A stretch of 64,000 nucleotides of DNA, from the NCBI GenBank assembly GCA_965178125.1, contig OZ237749.1, forward strand, positions 62,001 through 126,000, given 5' to 3'. The translations under genes were made by a program, and so were the position numbers. The notes below the pieces were generated by a model that made no database searches, was not told the origin of the DNA, and saw only the letters and a program-made list of their open reading frames with translations. The stretch is from Bilabrum cf. latius (Eukaryota > Bigyra: Bicosoecida > Bigyra > Bicosoecida). Below are positions 1-15,000 of this stretch, piece after piece. Each line of letters begins with the position of its first letter. Position 1 is the stretch's first letter.

Positions 1-3000
1 CAGTTGCCTCGCTGAACAACTCTGCATCCAGCTGCACGGTGCTACCGGGGAGACGAGAGGCATCTGCGTCTGACAGGCCCAGCTGGTGCACCTCTGGTCC
101 AGCTGCGTGCGCTGCAGACGGGCAGGATGACGCTTTGGTATCCGGGTAGGCATCGAGCAGCCGTGCCTGCAGAAGGCCAGAAGCAGACGGGACAAGTGCA
201 GGGCTGCAGGGCTAGCCAAGCTGAGGTGCCGTGTTGGCTGTTGTCACGCGCAGCTCCACGGCCACCGAAGACACTTGCCACCCTGGCCCTGGGCCCTTTC
301 TTGACCATGCCTCTCGCACCTGAGAGGCAGTTGGGTCCTTGAGCAAATGTGCTGATACCGTTAGGTAGTCCGTCCCTGTGAATGTCGGCAGGCTGGCGTA
401 CGTAGTCTGTGCCAGTGCAAGGTTCACCTCGGTGAGCGTGCCCGCAATGGCCTTCCGCGAGGCAGCAAGTCCTCCCGGCTAGCACCCAGGGCTCCAGTCC
501 AGCTACCCGAAGGCCGAATGCCCGTGCTGCCCCGAGCAGTTCGAGAAGGAAATCTCCGCAAACTCGCTCTCGAGGACAACAAACAGAACATGCTAGCTCT
601 GCAACTACCCAGGGTACGATAGTTGGAGCCGCGTGTCTTCATCGCGGTAGTTGAACTCGATTGGTCTGCCGAGAGTTACTTGCCTCCGCTCGGGAGCCTC
701 GAAGCGCACGGCATCGTTGACCTGTGATAGTGCGACAAGCACATCCAGTGCAGTCGGCACCTACTGCGGATTGGGCCCACTCACCGACACGCGGATCACG
801 TCGTCCTCTGCCTCGTCAGGACCTTGCGCGTAGCCCACACGGAAACTGCCCGATCCAGCTAGTAGCTCCTGCAGCACGGACAGGCTTGCTCTTAAACTGA
901 GTCGATGATCTTCTAGCGTGATAGCATTCATACCGGCTGCATGGCTCACTGAAACCCCAGCAGCCTAGTCCAGCAACAGTACGTTTCCTCGACTGGCAGT
1001 CAAGTCCAAGTCAAGCATGGCTCCTCCTGATGCTCCTGCATCTGCCCACTCTAGCTAGATCGCCGGTAACATGCCCACTGAGTCTTCTTGCATGGTCAAT
1101 GACGCAGTGCTGTCGTTAGAAAACTGCAGAGAAGGGGCGTCCGGCAGCTGAGTCACGTTTAGGACAACTGCCGTACTAACATCGCCAGCCTCCTGCACGT
1201 ATGTACACACATCAGCTGAGACACCACTAGCAACAAGAAGCTCTGCAGATATGCGGACCAGCCCAGCGTAGTTCTGCGAGGGTGTCCACGCCATGGCAGC
1301 CAGCCATGCATTTGCGCACTTGCTCGTCCCTTTCATGTCCAGGACGTGCGCGCTCCCTCCCTCGCAGGAAGCCCACTCGGTGGCTCCCTCTGGAAGACAG
1401 CCCTCCTCGAAGGAGCCCACGAGCGACAGTGGACCCTCTTGCCCCCTTGCCACCGGGAGGAACTGCCCGGGCGAAATCGCCCTTGCCAGCACCCTCACGG
1501 TAACAGCCTCGAGTTGCCTCAAGCCAGACAACTCAAATAACGCACGTGCGCTCGACACCGCGAGCGAGCGATCTACGGTGGCCAAATCAACAGCGGACGA
1601 GTCGAGCACGACGGTGCGGTCCTCAGGCACACCTATGACTGGGACTCCGGGCCATGGGAGCGACTCGTTCACGTCAATTGTCAGGCGCAAAGCTCGATCA
1701 TTTCTTCGGGAGTTCACCAAATCCAGTATGACAGAGACAGACCGGGGTGTAGGGACTTGCTCCAAGCCGGGCACTTGTGTAGTGCGGTCGCCTCCACCCA
1801 GATCAAGTAAAAGTAAGGAACTTAAAACAGCTGTGGCTGCATCAGCGTACCCGCAGTTGCCTAGGTCAGATAGCACGACCGAGAGCTGGGCGTCATCCAG
1901 AATCGCATCATCTTCACATGAGACAGCGCACCTGGGCAGCATCGAATTGAGAGACTCTAGGGTGCCTCGCAGAACACCTCCGCCAGCTGCTGGCTCAATG
2001 CCAAGCGTTTCACAACCCATCCCGCACCGCATGTTTGGCACACCATCGGCACTCACCACCGTGACGCGCACTTCCATCCTCTGCGTATGCTCAACTGGGA
2101 GCATTGGAGATATGGCCGGCGGCAACACGTACAGACCACCTGCGCCCTTACCAAAGCAAAGCGAGGTGCCATCTTCGGACAAATCGCTATCCCCAAGAGA
2201 AAAGGCAGGTAGTCTGGCTCCCTCTTCTCCAAGTGAAAGGCTTGCAAAGCTGTCCATGTCTATTTCGGGGGGTTCGTTGACCTTCACAACTCGAGCCCTA
2301 AGTTCGAGACTGCTAAATAGTGTTTGGGCACTGCCATTCAAAACGACTGGCGTCACGGTCATGTCCAGATCGACATACCCAGGGCATCCGCCAGCAGAGA
2401 CAATAAGGCCATCAAAGGCGGTTGCAACTTCAGATGCATCGATGCGGAGGGCAGCAAGCGCTCGCTCAGGGGCAGCAACTTGCGCAGGCACGCCCAGCCT
2501 TTCTACCTAAGCCGCAAACTGCACCTGGATAGTTGGAGTGCAGCTGAATGCGTTTGACAAAATCATCGACGAGGCAGATGACACAGCCACGACGAGACCG
2601 CCAACCACCGTCAAATTACTTGAGTCTACTTGGATGCCAGTCAGCACCGTGGAAGATCTAGTCGCCACCACGAAGGATCCGTCAAAGCCAGCTCGTACTG
2701 CATCAGGAGTGCTCCTCAATCTGTGCGCCAGCAATGGCTGCATCGATTCATTCGAAGCCGGCTGGGCTACTGCCCCCGCACCCAGGCTGATATCAAGAGT
2801 AGGGGCATTAGTGGTGATCAAACCCATGCTAGCAGAGTCCGAATCAGCATCACCACCAAGCATTACGGCCGCACCGCCCTCCGGGGCTCCTGGGAGTGGG
2901 AGCACTTGTATTGTGAGTCCATGCGTCCCGCTGGAGGCAGCTGCCTCTAGAGAGGCGAGGGCCTAGACCATGTCGGAGATGAGGAGCCGGCCCGCCTCAG

Positions 3001-6000
3001 CAGCATCGCTAGTGGGCGGGAGTAGGCGTCCCTATACACGAAGGACTCCTGTCCTGACCGAAAGTAGAGTTGCCTGCAGCCAATGCAGGTCATCCTGGAT
3101 GGAGCCGAGCTCGCCATGGACAATCAAGCACCCCGATGCAGGGGATCTGCACGTCTCTCCCAGCCTCTAGTCGATGGCACTGCTGATCCACTGGGACTGA
3201 AGACTTACGGCAATCGGGTCGAGGGCAAGGGTGCAATCGCGGCACGCAAAAGCTAGTACCGCCTTTCTCCCGCGGCTGCCTTCAGAGCCAGCTTCCAATT
3301 CGAGACCAGATACCGTTGTTGGTGAGCTGGGTGCAAGCACAGTCGAAGCCACGCCGCTCAGCTGCAGGTACGGCTCCAATGCTAGCAGAGAACGCAAAGC
3401 AGGCGAAGTATTTGAAAGGCCGGCACCTTGCCCACGGACGAGGGCTGACGCACTCGTCAGCACGACCTGCCCTTGCATTTCATTGGCATTGACTGCACCA
3501 TCCGATTCCGGCACCATGGCGTGGATACCGATTGGCTCAATTGCATCGTGCTCTTCCACTCGGATAGGGTGTACCGCAATGGTCTCCCCGCCACTCGCAT
3601 CAGCAACCAGCACAATCAAGTGAAACGTCTCAGCACTGGATGGACTCTGGATGTGCAGGCGTGGCAACCTGCCGTGCTGTGAATGCCTTGTCGCGAGCCC
3701 CAGGGCGGATACGTTGCGAAGCAGAGATAGCTGCTCCCTAGGGCCCGCAAACTGGAAAAGCTCGCTCGCGTCCATGTTGGTACAAACCATGCTGCCACCA
3801 CAGATAGGCAGCTGTGTGGCGTGAGATCCCCAAGCCAAGCTGCTGAGAGCCTCCGCAGTGCCCGTACTACTAGCAACCTCCGGGGACAGTTCGCTGCCAC
3901 AGGCAGATGACCGACTGGTAGCCACACCGGCCTCAGATAGGCCTGCATAGACCTGAACTCGCCCGAAGACGGTGCCAGATATCGGTGCCGTGGAAGGCGG
4001 CAACACGCCCAGCAGACCACCCGAGACGGCGAAGCAGACCCCGAGATTACCGGCACTCGTTGGTCTTGGAAGTGCATTCCGCATTGCAAGCACAAGAACG
4101 CTCGCGTCCTCGCTGCCTAGGTCGGGTAGCATGGACTGCACAAACCCTGCTTGATTTGCTGGGTCTACGGGGCCCGATACAGCTACCGGCTCGGGAGACG
4201 ACGAATCAGGGTCCACAATCACAAGGCCAGGCATGTCCTGCAGGCCTGGTGAAAGCTGCCACTAGGCACCGGAACCAAGCACCTGGGAACCAGTGCTTGG
4301 TTTCTAGGCTACGCTGGTGGACCCGTTGCCAAGGAGCAGCTGAGGCGCATTGTTCAGACAGCGCAAGTAAATCAGCATAGGGGCGCAATCCACATTTTCA
4401 TCGGATTCGACGCACACGGCCGCACGCACCTCGCCGCATGCACCAGGGGCAGGATTCCATGTTCCCCACCCTCGAGTTTGCAGTGCTTTGGCTGCCTGCT
4501 GCAGAGTACCCTGGTAGACATGGTAGACCGCACTGCTGGCCGTAGGACTGCTGGAGGCTGTACCAGAGGGGAAGACAGCCGTGACGCCGCCGCTGTCCGC
4601 GAACACCATGACGTTAACGTGAGTGTCGGAGGCAGCACCTTCTCCCACGACTGAGGCTCGCACTGCTGGCAGAAGCAGCGCACCACCGTCCTCATCGTGA
4701 TACATGCGGTGGGGTCGGTGACTCTACTGCAGCGAGGCAGCAATGCATATGGCAGAGGTACAGTGCGATGAGACCATAGCCTGGGGCACACCGTCGAGCT
4801 CCAGTGAGACGGAGTGGATCGCATGGCCTGTATGCAATAGAGAGTTTATCTCCAAAGACAGCTCTGCCGTGCTAGCTGCATTAGATGGACTTATGCCCGA
4901 TAGGTCTTTCACAGTGATTGCTACGCTGCCATTGGAGCCACCAGTCAGCTGGGCCCTGGTTTCACGCAAGCAGATGCGCAGCTGGTAGAGCTCTCCTGTG
5001 CAGGACAGTCGACCACCATCCACGAAGGGACCTGAAATCTAGACCTGCTCGTTTGCACTGGTGCGAAGCTCAAACTACCTTCCTGCCGGAGCGACGATTT
5101 CCAGGGACAGGCCGGCTTCAAGCGGGATCCCAGCTCCGGCCGATGCAATCCTGAGAGGTGACCCCCCGGACGAGATCACGGGGGGTTCATAAGGGAGGAC
5201 GATAACTGTCGAAAATAGTGCGGATGAACTGGAATCATCCTGCTAGGCCCTCTAAATCCCATCCCTGTGCATGGCTAGGAGCTCCTGCTCGTCCGTAACT
5301 TCGAGCGCAGAGACACGAATGACCGCCTCCGGGTCGGCGGCCGCACGTTGCTGGACGGCGGTCGAACTGGATGGCACGATCTGCAGGCGATCCCTGAGCA
5401 TGGTCTCAACGCCAGCAATGGGCCCAGATAAGAGCACTATTCCGCCAGTGATTAAGCCACCCTAGTCGCACGATTCGCTGCTCGCCAAGGTTGGCGTACC
5501 CTGGCCAGTCCACACTCCAATGGAGACTGAGGACGAGACGTCTGCGCAAGGTATTCCGAGATCAACCGGTGCATTGTGCAGCACTGACACAACGATGTTC
5601 GCTCGAGTCGTCGGCTCTACCGCGGCCCCGTCTGCGCCCCCAAGACCAACCATCCGCCCCAGCCTGCCGACTGGCGCCCTGCCACTGCCAGCCAGTAGGA
5701 CAATCGGTCCTACGCCACGAAGCTGCCGAGGCTGCTGCATGAAAGACTCAAGTCCCTGGTTTAGCTGAATCTTGCCGTTGTCCATGGTTGCCGAGAATGG
5801 GTTGAAGGCGGCAATCAAGGCCTCAGTTCCGTTCAATGCAGAAACCAAATCGGTTGGCAGCTACTAGATGACGACGGAAGCTCGTCCGGGCGCGGGGTAC
5901 GCAGCTATCGTCACGCTGCTCAGCGCACTGACTCCCTAGGCTACGTCCATGCCCTGCTACCGGACAGATACCTGGACTATCGTCGGGTTGAAACCACTGG

Positions 6001-9000
6001 CTTGCCCCTGCCGCTGGATACTAATCAAATCAGTAGCCGCTGGCCCAAGCGCGACGGGCTCAGTTGAGTGGACAGCTAGCACAGGGAGGCTGCCTGCTAG
6101 GGACGGCGAGCCGCCGGACCGAAGGACAACAGCAAAACTGACCACTCCGGGCTGTGCTTGGCCTGATAAACGCCGAACATTCACTGAAGCAGGGTCGATG
6201 GACGATATTGTCTCCAGGGCAGACTACACTTGGGTAGCTGATGGGACCCACGGTACGAGCGATGACGCGGCAGGTCCTTCGACAGTTTCGACCTGCAGCC
6301 TGAATCCACCTGACTCGATCTCGCTGCTGATTGCCGGTGCTGCTGCAAGCTGCACTGTGCTTGAGGCTCCGGTAGCGTTGATTACCGCGGCTTGCAGAAC
6401 GTCTGCACTGTCGCACCTGAGCTGGACCAGCGTGTATCCGGCACACTCAGCCGGGTGCTCTGAGGTGCTCGCGACTATGCTGCAGCCAAATCTCTCTGCT
6501 AAAGTAGCATTATCGCCAGGAGCCGTTGCTCCACCGATTAGCTACGCAATCTCCTCGCCAGTCTAACTGCTGTCGATCCGCGAGGTGTTGAAGAGCAAGC
6601 CCTGGACCGTCAGCCCAAGCTGGAATGCGAACGTCAAATTGCAAACGGTAGCACTAGCTGAGCCATGATGTTGCACCAAGATCTGAATCTCGGGACTCGG
6701 TGCCAAAATGGTCAAAAGCTGCGTGTCGCTGAACTCTGCAACCTGATCTCCTGACGGGATCTCAACGGACACGTCCCGCAGCCATCGCTGTACCTAGGCT
6801 GCCATCCCGGTGACGGATAGAGTCTTCCTACAACCGCGGAGACCCGCACTTCGAGTCACGCAATTCCCAGTCGTCGTCACTTCGGCTGTCACACTGGCCG
6901 TATGCTCAATACTGACAGCCGGCAGCCTCACTGCTGTCCCTGGGGCGCCGATCACAATCGCATCCGGGCGAGATGTGCTGGCGATAGGGACTCTAGGCAA
7001 GTGCACCGCAGGATACTAGACCGATAGCGCTTCTAGACGAGGGCACTCGTCATCGCTGTAGGTACCTGATCCGCACAGTCGCCTGCGCCACTTTGTCAAA
7101 ACGGTGCCATCCACCTTGACGCCATCTTGGATTGACACGAGAGGCGAGATGCCTTGCGAGGAAGCGTTTACCACTGATACAGAGGAGCTGGACGACAGGC
7201 TGCATTCTTTGCCTAAGCAGCTCTTGGAATGCACCACAACGGCATTGACCATGCTCTGTGAAGCTGGCATTAGTAATAATGCACTTGCAGTCGCAGCCTG
7301 CAGCCCAGCTCTTGCCCCTATCACAGTGATACTTTGGCTGGCCGGTACAACGCCAACGCTGGTTGATTTGGATGCGACATTGGACACTTGTGCCGTGGAA
7401 TTCATCCACCCGGCTAGAGCAGCACCACGTACCTGCCAGACTACTGCCACAGAGCCACTCTCTGAATCCCACAGCTCGCGTCGTCGCACGAGCAACACGC
7501 CATTCTAGCCCGTAACAGGCCGAGATACAGCAACAGCCTGCAACGAAAGCTTCTCCTACCGTACCAAGGAGCTGCCTGGCGCCAGTGCTCTGGCTACTTC
7601 GTGCGCCGATGCATCCCCACCCCATCGCGCCACCTCGCCTGTGCCAGCCATCCTAAGCTCGATTATGCCAGAGGCAGGGTGCTGAGCCACTTGCAGGGCC
7701 TCTGCATGCATGCTGACCTCTGCTTCCCTTGCAATGGGCACAAAAAGCTCGGTTCCTCCGAGGGAATTCAGTGCGATACTCGTCACAGAGCAGTTGTAGC
7801 CTCCCGGACATGCAAGTCCAGAGCAGGTAGACCGAGCCGCATTTTGATCGTAAAGCAACCCATCCACGCCATCCGGAACATCGAAACAAGGCACGTCGGA
7901 CCCTCGTGCGTCTGATATCATCGCATTGTCCATGTCAGGGCCTAGGAATGTGACTCTCCACTCCACCCCGACGGCGACATCCAACCCGTCCCCGCTAGAG
8001 CCTAGCTCGTGCCGTTGCACAGTATCGAAATCAAGCTCTCCAGTGAGTGTCCTTGAGACCTATATGGGGCCATTCCCAAGGCTGGACGTGCTGCAGCAGC
8101 TGGAATGCTACTAGGATGGCATCGAAGTAGCCAGCGACCACTCGACGTGGGCCGGCTCCCTCAGCGAGTTGAGCGCCTGTGCAACGACGGTTGCGCTTGC
8201 GTCCAGCGGCAGCGAGGCTGTGGTGATGCTCTCAAAGCCGTTTGGGAGAGTAAAATCACCGGCTGGTACAGTCTCAAAGACCGATGCAAAGTACTCTGTG
8301 CTCCCAATCGGAGGCACGGTCACCTAGAAAGCAAGGGCTTCCTGGGGAGAGTCACCACTCCGTGCTGAATAGAACCCGCTGGAACCATCTCGCTCCGTAG
8401 TGGCGTTGAAGCTGCACCCAGCCCCATAGCTACTTGAAAGGGTTGGGGTGGGCATATTCCCTAATTCGTGGCTGAAAACGATCCTCCATGCAGCTCGCGT
8501 GGTGTTCCAGCCCACTGCGCTCACGAAAGGTCCAATGGAGGGCGACTGCCGCAGCACCGACTTGAGCTGCTGGGCCGAGGCACCCACAGTGACTCCATCC
8601 ACATTTCCAATCCCCTCGAACGCAAGGGACACTGTCCCACAAGGGGCCGACAGGTCCCAGAACTGCACCTCGGACGTAAGTCGGGCCGTCGCCACGAGTC
8701 GCTGGACTGCAGGCACATGGGGAGAGCTGCCCGCTGTGGACCGGATGACTCTAGCCACCGAGTTATACTCCGAAGACCTTATCTGCAGCAGCGGCTTGGG
8801 CGTCTCAAAGGCGACCGTCAAACCGAACGAGCGACCCTATCCAATGAGCTTTGTTTGTGAGCGCACCAAGCTCTTGCCGGCTTGGCGAACAATTGCACTG
8901 CACTCCTCGTCAAAGCAGCCAGGGGCAAATTCGACTATGAGGTTTGACACGACGGCTTGGCCTACCGGCCAGCGCAGTACCGTAGCTACCACCGCATCAA

Positions 9001-12000
9001 TCGGCGCATCCAAGTCTTGTTGCAGCTCAGGAACGGCAGATGCTGGGACATCTCCGCCAGTTGCTGACAGTCTAGTTGGCAGCGTCTCGTTTGAGCGGAA
9101 AGGGGCCAGGTTCACGCGGGTCCCATCCACGTCGAATGAGAGGAAGAACGAACCGGGGGTGAACGACCCATTCGCGTGTGCAGGCTGCACCACCACGTGC
9201 CACAGTGCCGATACATCGTCCACATGCGCGCAAAGGGTTGCATGAGAGAACTGAGCTGCGCTCGACACAATGTGAGTCGGTTCGATCGAAACCCCGGATT
9301 CCAGCTGCATGGAGGCCTGCAACGCTCTCACAACGCCAATACCCGCGTTGACACTGGGCTTGAACGACAGCAGGCGGTCGTACAACCCTATCGAGACGAA
9401 GGACTCGCTATCGATCGCAGCCGGGAACTGGGTGGCTGATGAGTTGTCGACTCGCCGCGCTTGCAGCACTTGTCTGCCTGCGGCACGCTATGATGGAGAT
9501 GCCTGTGCATGGCCTGTAGTGCATTGCAGCACCTGCACATCGGCAGCAATATCCTTGGGGGTGTCTGCCAGTACCACAGTGAATGCATCCTCCGGTTTGG
9601 CGCTGCTAGTCTGGGCGTACGACACAGAGAATGATGAAGCAGCATCCTTTGAAGCAGTGCTTGCCTAGGGAAGCACGAGGACTTCTGCGCTATCGACTGT
9701 TGCGCTCCACGAGGCCAATCCGTTTGAATCCATGTCAACTTCGCAGGCACCCAGCGGGACGATGCCAGATCCATCTGTGACCGGCAGTGCTGGCGGGCAT
9801 GCAACAGGCAAGCCATTGGCTGAGGGCCTGCGTGGGTGCAGACTAGCTGCGCGTGCATGCACCGCAAGGTACGTACTGATGTCCAAAGAAAGACCGCTGT
9901 CTGCTGCTAAGGTTTCGTTGACCGGTGCGCCCGCCAGCACTGCCTCCCACGCGCTGTATGCCGCCGAGGACGAACTAGCGGAGAATACGAACAGCTCTAT
10001 CCGTGAGGATGTGGCACATGACTGCAGCTCTATGACAATCTCGGCAGCAGCGCGGGCAATAGCCGCCGCATTTCCGAGAACAGCGACCACGCCACCACCT
10101 GGTGCAACTCTGGATCGCACACCGGCCGAGACTCCTCCAAGCACCGCTGCGAGGCCTGGGTGTAGCATGCCTAGCACTGCCCACCGTGGACTTCTTGTAG
10201 TCTAGGCCTAGAGGTGCAGCGCCCTGAGCTGGATCGCACCATTCGAGCACGACAAACTAGCGGGCAAGCTAGCACTCAGCGCCGTTTCTGGCTCGGTAAC
10301 ATCCGCCGTAACGTGCAGTATATCTGATGGCACGCCCAACACAAGGCCAGCTTGGAGAACCACTGTACCTTGAGGTGCCCCAGCAGGCGCACCCACGCTG
10401 ATAGAAAGCTGCTGCAGGACAAAACCTAGCTGCAGCGTAGTGCCCTGGGCCATGAGCTGGCTGGAAGACACGAACTTGATCGTACTTGAATTGGCTGCTG
10501 TTCCAGCGTCAATGGCGTAGCCAGTCGGCGCTGCAACACGGAGCATGAACTGCGCTGTAGATACGTCAGGCAACGGTGGCATGGCAGGGATCCGCATGCT
10601 GAAGCCATTTAATTGTACATGCGCTTTAAGCACATCGTTAGAGGACGGACCACTCCTCGACGATACCACATCGACGAAATCTAGAGAGATCGTGCTGCCA
10701 TGGGGAATAGATGCGTTGATGCACGAGCATGAAGCCCCACTCCTTGGCCTACACGGCGAATTGCTGCAGTCTGACCATACTCCCGGTGCTTGCGATGCGA
10801 TCCTACTGACGAATTGAACAGGTGCCGGAGTTGCTGGCACCACGCTCACATTCGCTTGGCCCGCCTCTTTCCAAGGACCGGAACCGTGCCTCACCGCAAG
10901 TACGGCGTGCAATGATATGTTTCCAAACGAATGGGCAAACAAAGACGTCGACGCATTCTACAGAACTCCCGCGGCATCTGATATCGACCTGCAATCGAGC
11001 ACAAGGGGCAACCCATCGTGCGACTGCACCGTGGATCCTATCGACACTGCCACGCCAGTCACACCTGTGTTCCGTGGGGCGTATGTCTGAACGATGCCTT
11101 GGCTCAGCCAAAGCGCGATTGCAAAGTGCATCCCGTCATCACGACTATTGTCTCCCGCGGCAACCAGGTTGCCGTCCACGGTCATGGCCAGTCCGGCCGT
11201 AGTGAAATCGCTCGAGCCTACAACAATGGAGTCTTGTCCCGCCACAACCCCGTAAATACGTTGGCGCGCCTGCAGCGTGGCCGTTGCACTCGCAGTGCCA
11301 TGAGTGGGCGCAACGTGCGACAGCAGCCGAGTGCTGCTCCACAACGCTACAGCATCCTTCCTTTCGTTCTCGCTCAGTAGCGAGTCCAGCCCTGGAAAGT
11401 TGTCGTGCATGGTCACAGAGAGCAGCACGGCACTGTTGGCAAATGCGCTTCGGTGCGTGAGCTCTAGCCAATTCACCTGCAGAAAAGCCCGCATCGCTGC
11501 GAGGGACCCTTCTAGGGTCACCAGGCTGCAGGATGACTGCTGCACTGCAACGCCCTGAAAGCTGGTCGGCAGCGATCCCAGGCATACTGAGTCTCGCGGT
11601 TCCGACTCAAGAGAAGCAGTGAATTGGACGAGCGAGAGGGGGCGCAGCACAGAGAGCTCCTGGCCCGCAGGCACACTCCAAGCAGCAGCATCTGGCTTTG
11701 AGTCCTCGTCGTCAAGGAGAACGCGGATAGACGCACCAGCGCCGCTGACGACTGTCCACTGGAGCAGCGACACATTCGCCAAGGTTCCGGCCCCTTCAAG
11801 GCTGACGGAGGGCGCCCTGTTCCCTGGGAGGGCCACCAGTGGGAGCTGCAGGATGGTTGAGTTCGGTACTGTGTCGCCATCGCCTGGTGCGATAACTGCG
11901 CCAACATGCACATGCAACTCGCCCCTGTAGGCTGGCGAGTAGGACGCGCATGCCAAGAGCGAGTCGAGGAAATCTGCAACCCCAGCCTGCCCTTGGCAGG

Positions 12001-15000
12001 TTGCAGATATGGTCGAATCGTTTACAAAGGTTGCTACGAACATGGACAGATCCGAGGTCTCCGCACGCAGGGCCACCACTCCCGATGATAACACGGCGGA
12101 CACGTTGACCACAAACTGCCCCTGTGGGGCCCCTGTCCCGCCGGCTTGCAGCACATTGAGTAGGCCAGTCGACCCAATGCGACCAAAGGTCGACGTGCAC
12201 TGCCCCTGCAAAATCACAATTGATGACGCACCGCTGCCAGTTTCCACTGCAGGCACACGAACCTCGGTTTCTGCTTCGACTACGATCGAGGCATTCGAAG
12301 CGCCCGTTACCCCCCCCTGTTTCTGTTCGAGGTCGGTCACGGATGCGTCTACCGTAACATGAGAAGACTAGCATCCATCTGGCAGCATGTGAACATCCCG
12401 CAAGAAAACGTTCAAGACGGCGGCAGATCCTTGCACTCTCACGTGGCCGCTATCGCCACGTTCCTGGAGATCGACTCCGCTCTGCAGCTCGGCCTCCTAG
12501 ACCCTGGGGAGCTGCAGTCGGCCGCATGATGCCGACAGTGACACACTCACAGCGCGGGCGCTGCCAGGCGATACGCTTGCCGACACGGTAGGAAAGCCAT
12601 CTGCGTATGCACCGTGCCGCAGTGAGACCGAAGGCGGCCTGTAAGAAGTCTGCACTACCACGGTAATGGACGCCGACGAAGCGGTGTCGTCGCCGGCTGT
12701 ATCCCCTTCGTGAAGGACATTGGCGACCACAGTAGCGTTGGTGGGATTCCCGTTGGGGGCGGATGATGCCGTGAACCGAAGCACCTGGAGCCCCCTGTTG
12801 AGGTCGTCCACCAGACCAGATACCCGCACCGAGGTGTACCCACCCTCTGCATCGCACAACCTGCTGCCCTCGTCGTCTGCCGTGCATGCCGGTACCGCAT
12901 CGCTGAGAAGGAGCCCCTACAGCATGGGAATCTGGATGGAACCTCCATTCACGCGCAGCTGCACCCGTCTTAACGGCAGCTCCCACGAAGGGGTCACTCG
13001 GACGTACTGGTCCCTTGCTCCGGGCAGCTTCACATGCAGCTGGTCTGGCTCGTGCATGACAAAGCCCAGGATGGGCCTAGAGGCAACCAGGGGGGCGGAC
13101 TAGGTCGTGCGGCCGTTCTGCACAGTCACAGTGGCCTCGTCCAGCACCGGAGCAATGTCCACTACGAATTCCACGGAGTCTTCCTACCCCTTGCTGATCA
13201 GCGTGACGAGCACGCTGTCGGGCTTCTATCCCGCCGTGTAGTAGTCTCTCGGAGGGGCATACTGCATGGCTGACAGGATGCTGGTTAGAGAGCCTTGCTC
13301 CACTCGCAGGGTAGCTTCCGCAAAGGAACGAGTCGTGTCACCCTCCAGTGAGCTGCCACATGGGACAGCGGTCCACTTCTCGCGACTATCCTGGCTTGCA
13401 ACGACCTCGGTTGCGCCATCGCACTCAATCGAAGCCCCAGGAGTCACAGCGGGCAAGCGGATGGATCCAAATTGAGCAGTGACCCGCAGGCGAACCACGC
13501 GGGCACCCTCCACTGCAGCGCTAGCTTCGACCCATTGGTCGAAGGAAACCACAGTGTCTTCGTTGATACGCACGCGCCCAGCCTGCCACGCCTTCCCAGA
13601 CGCTGCCAACAGGGCCGGGCGCACCCCAGCAGCTAAGCGGAGCCGCGGGCTAGGACTGCTCGTCACGCGAAGAGGGGCCGATGCGCGAGCTATGGCAGTT
13701 GCTACGTTTTCACAGCTATCCTGTGATTCGGCCAGTATCGGGCATACCTCAACGACGATCGCAAAGTCGCCCGAGCTGGCCACACCCTGAGACAGCGCTG
13801 ACTCGACAACCGCCACCCCCATGCTTCTCAGGACGTCTTGCACCCGCGCCGTAGGCAGCGCCATGGACACGGCCTACCCCTCGAGCGCCACCTGGCCAGG
13901 CACCAGAGAGGCAGTGACGTTGCCTCGGACCACCGAAGCTGTCGGAGACCCGCCATATGACGTGGGTAGCTGCAGCCGGGCAACCACCGAGTGTTCCGCA
14001 GCGCCATCCGATGCGCTGGCCCCAGCTGCAAGCAAGTGCACAGCCAGGATAGACCTGGACATGCCCGCATCGGAGGCCGGCTTAAACGTGAAACCGCTGA
14101 CGGCTACATGCCTTGCGGCCGAGACGGTCAGGGTCTCGCCCCCCTCCCAAGCCAGGGCTCCTGCCTCCATGCTTTGCTCGCGCATGGGCAACACGACGTC
14201 GAACACGCTCGACGCTCCAATGTCTCGCACCTGCGCACCGGGCAGCGCCAGCCCAACCTAGATCCGCAGTACGCCCACCTGCACCGAGGCATTCGACGGG
14301 GCCACCGTCAGGTGCTGGCCAAGCACAGCGGCCACATCGCTCGGGCTGCCCGTGATGTCTAGCGCGGTGGACTGTGCGCCTGACCGAAGGGTGTGGGCAA
14401 GGAGCGTTGACAGGTCGTCTGCTCCGCCTGCACCGAGCACCAGCGACCGCGACAGCCCGCTGCTCTCAAAGTCAAATCGGCTGCTCAGCTGGTGTGCAGG
14501 GTGCGTGGACATGCGCCCCAGAGGACCAACCGCACGCAGGTTGAAGGTGTTGCCCAGGGTGACCGACACGCCCTCTCCAAGCAGCCGCACACGCAGCAAC
14601 ACAGCCCCGGCCGTTCCCAGCAGCTGGGTCACCGCTGGATGGAGGGGCTCCCAGCGCTGGTTACGCAGGCCGAACTCCTGCCGAATGTTCGACAGGGCGG
14701 TAGCCAAGCGCTCCTGCTCTGGCAACGAGGCCAGCTGCACGGTGAGGGCGTCACCGGTGGCTGCCTTGCCCCGCACCCAGGCCACGGTGTACGGCTCGGG
14801 GCCGCACTGCCCATCTCGCGGGGCGGCGCTGCACCCCTCTGGCACGATCTCAGAGGACAGCTGCGACGAAGCATTCGACACTTCGATGATGGGCGGTGCC
14901 AGCGCCGGCTCGATCACGACGGTGATGGAAGCATGCGGAGCCGACCAGGCCTCGTCCAATTCCAGCCCCTACCCGGTCAGAGAGAGGTCCACCGTCCTCA

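Noticed and set aside
1293-2510. Plus-strand open frame of 405 codons
   Set aside because: Antisense shadow of the giant minus-strand gene; Ser/Arg/Pro-rich with no domain. Many similar long antisense frames occur in this GC-rich sequence (for example 34220-35770 and 31517-32788).
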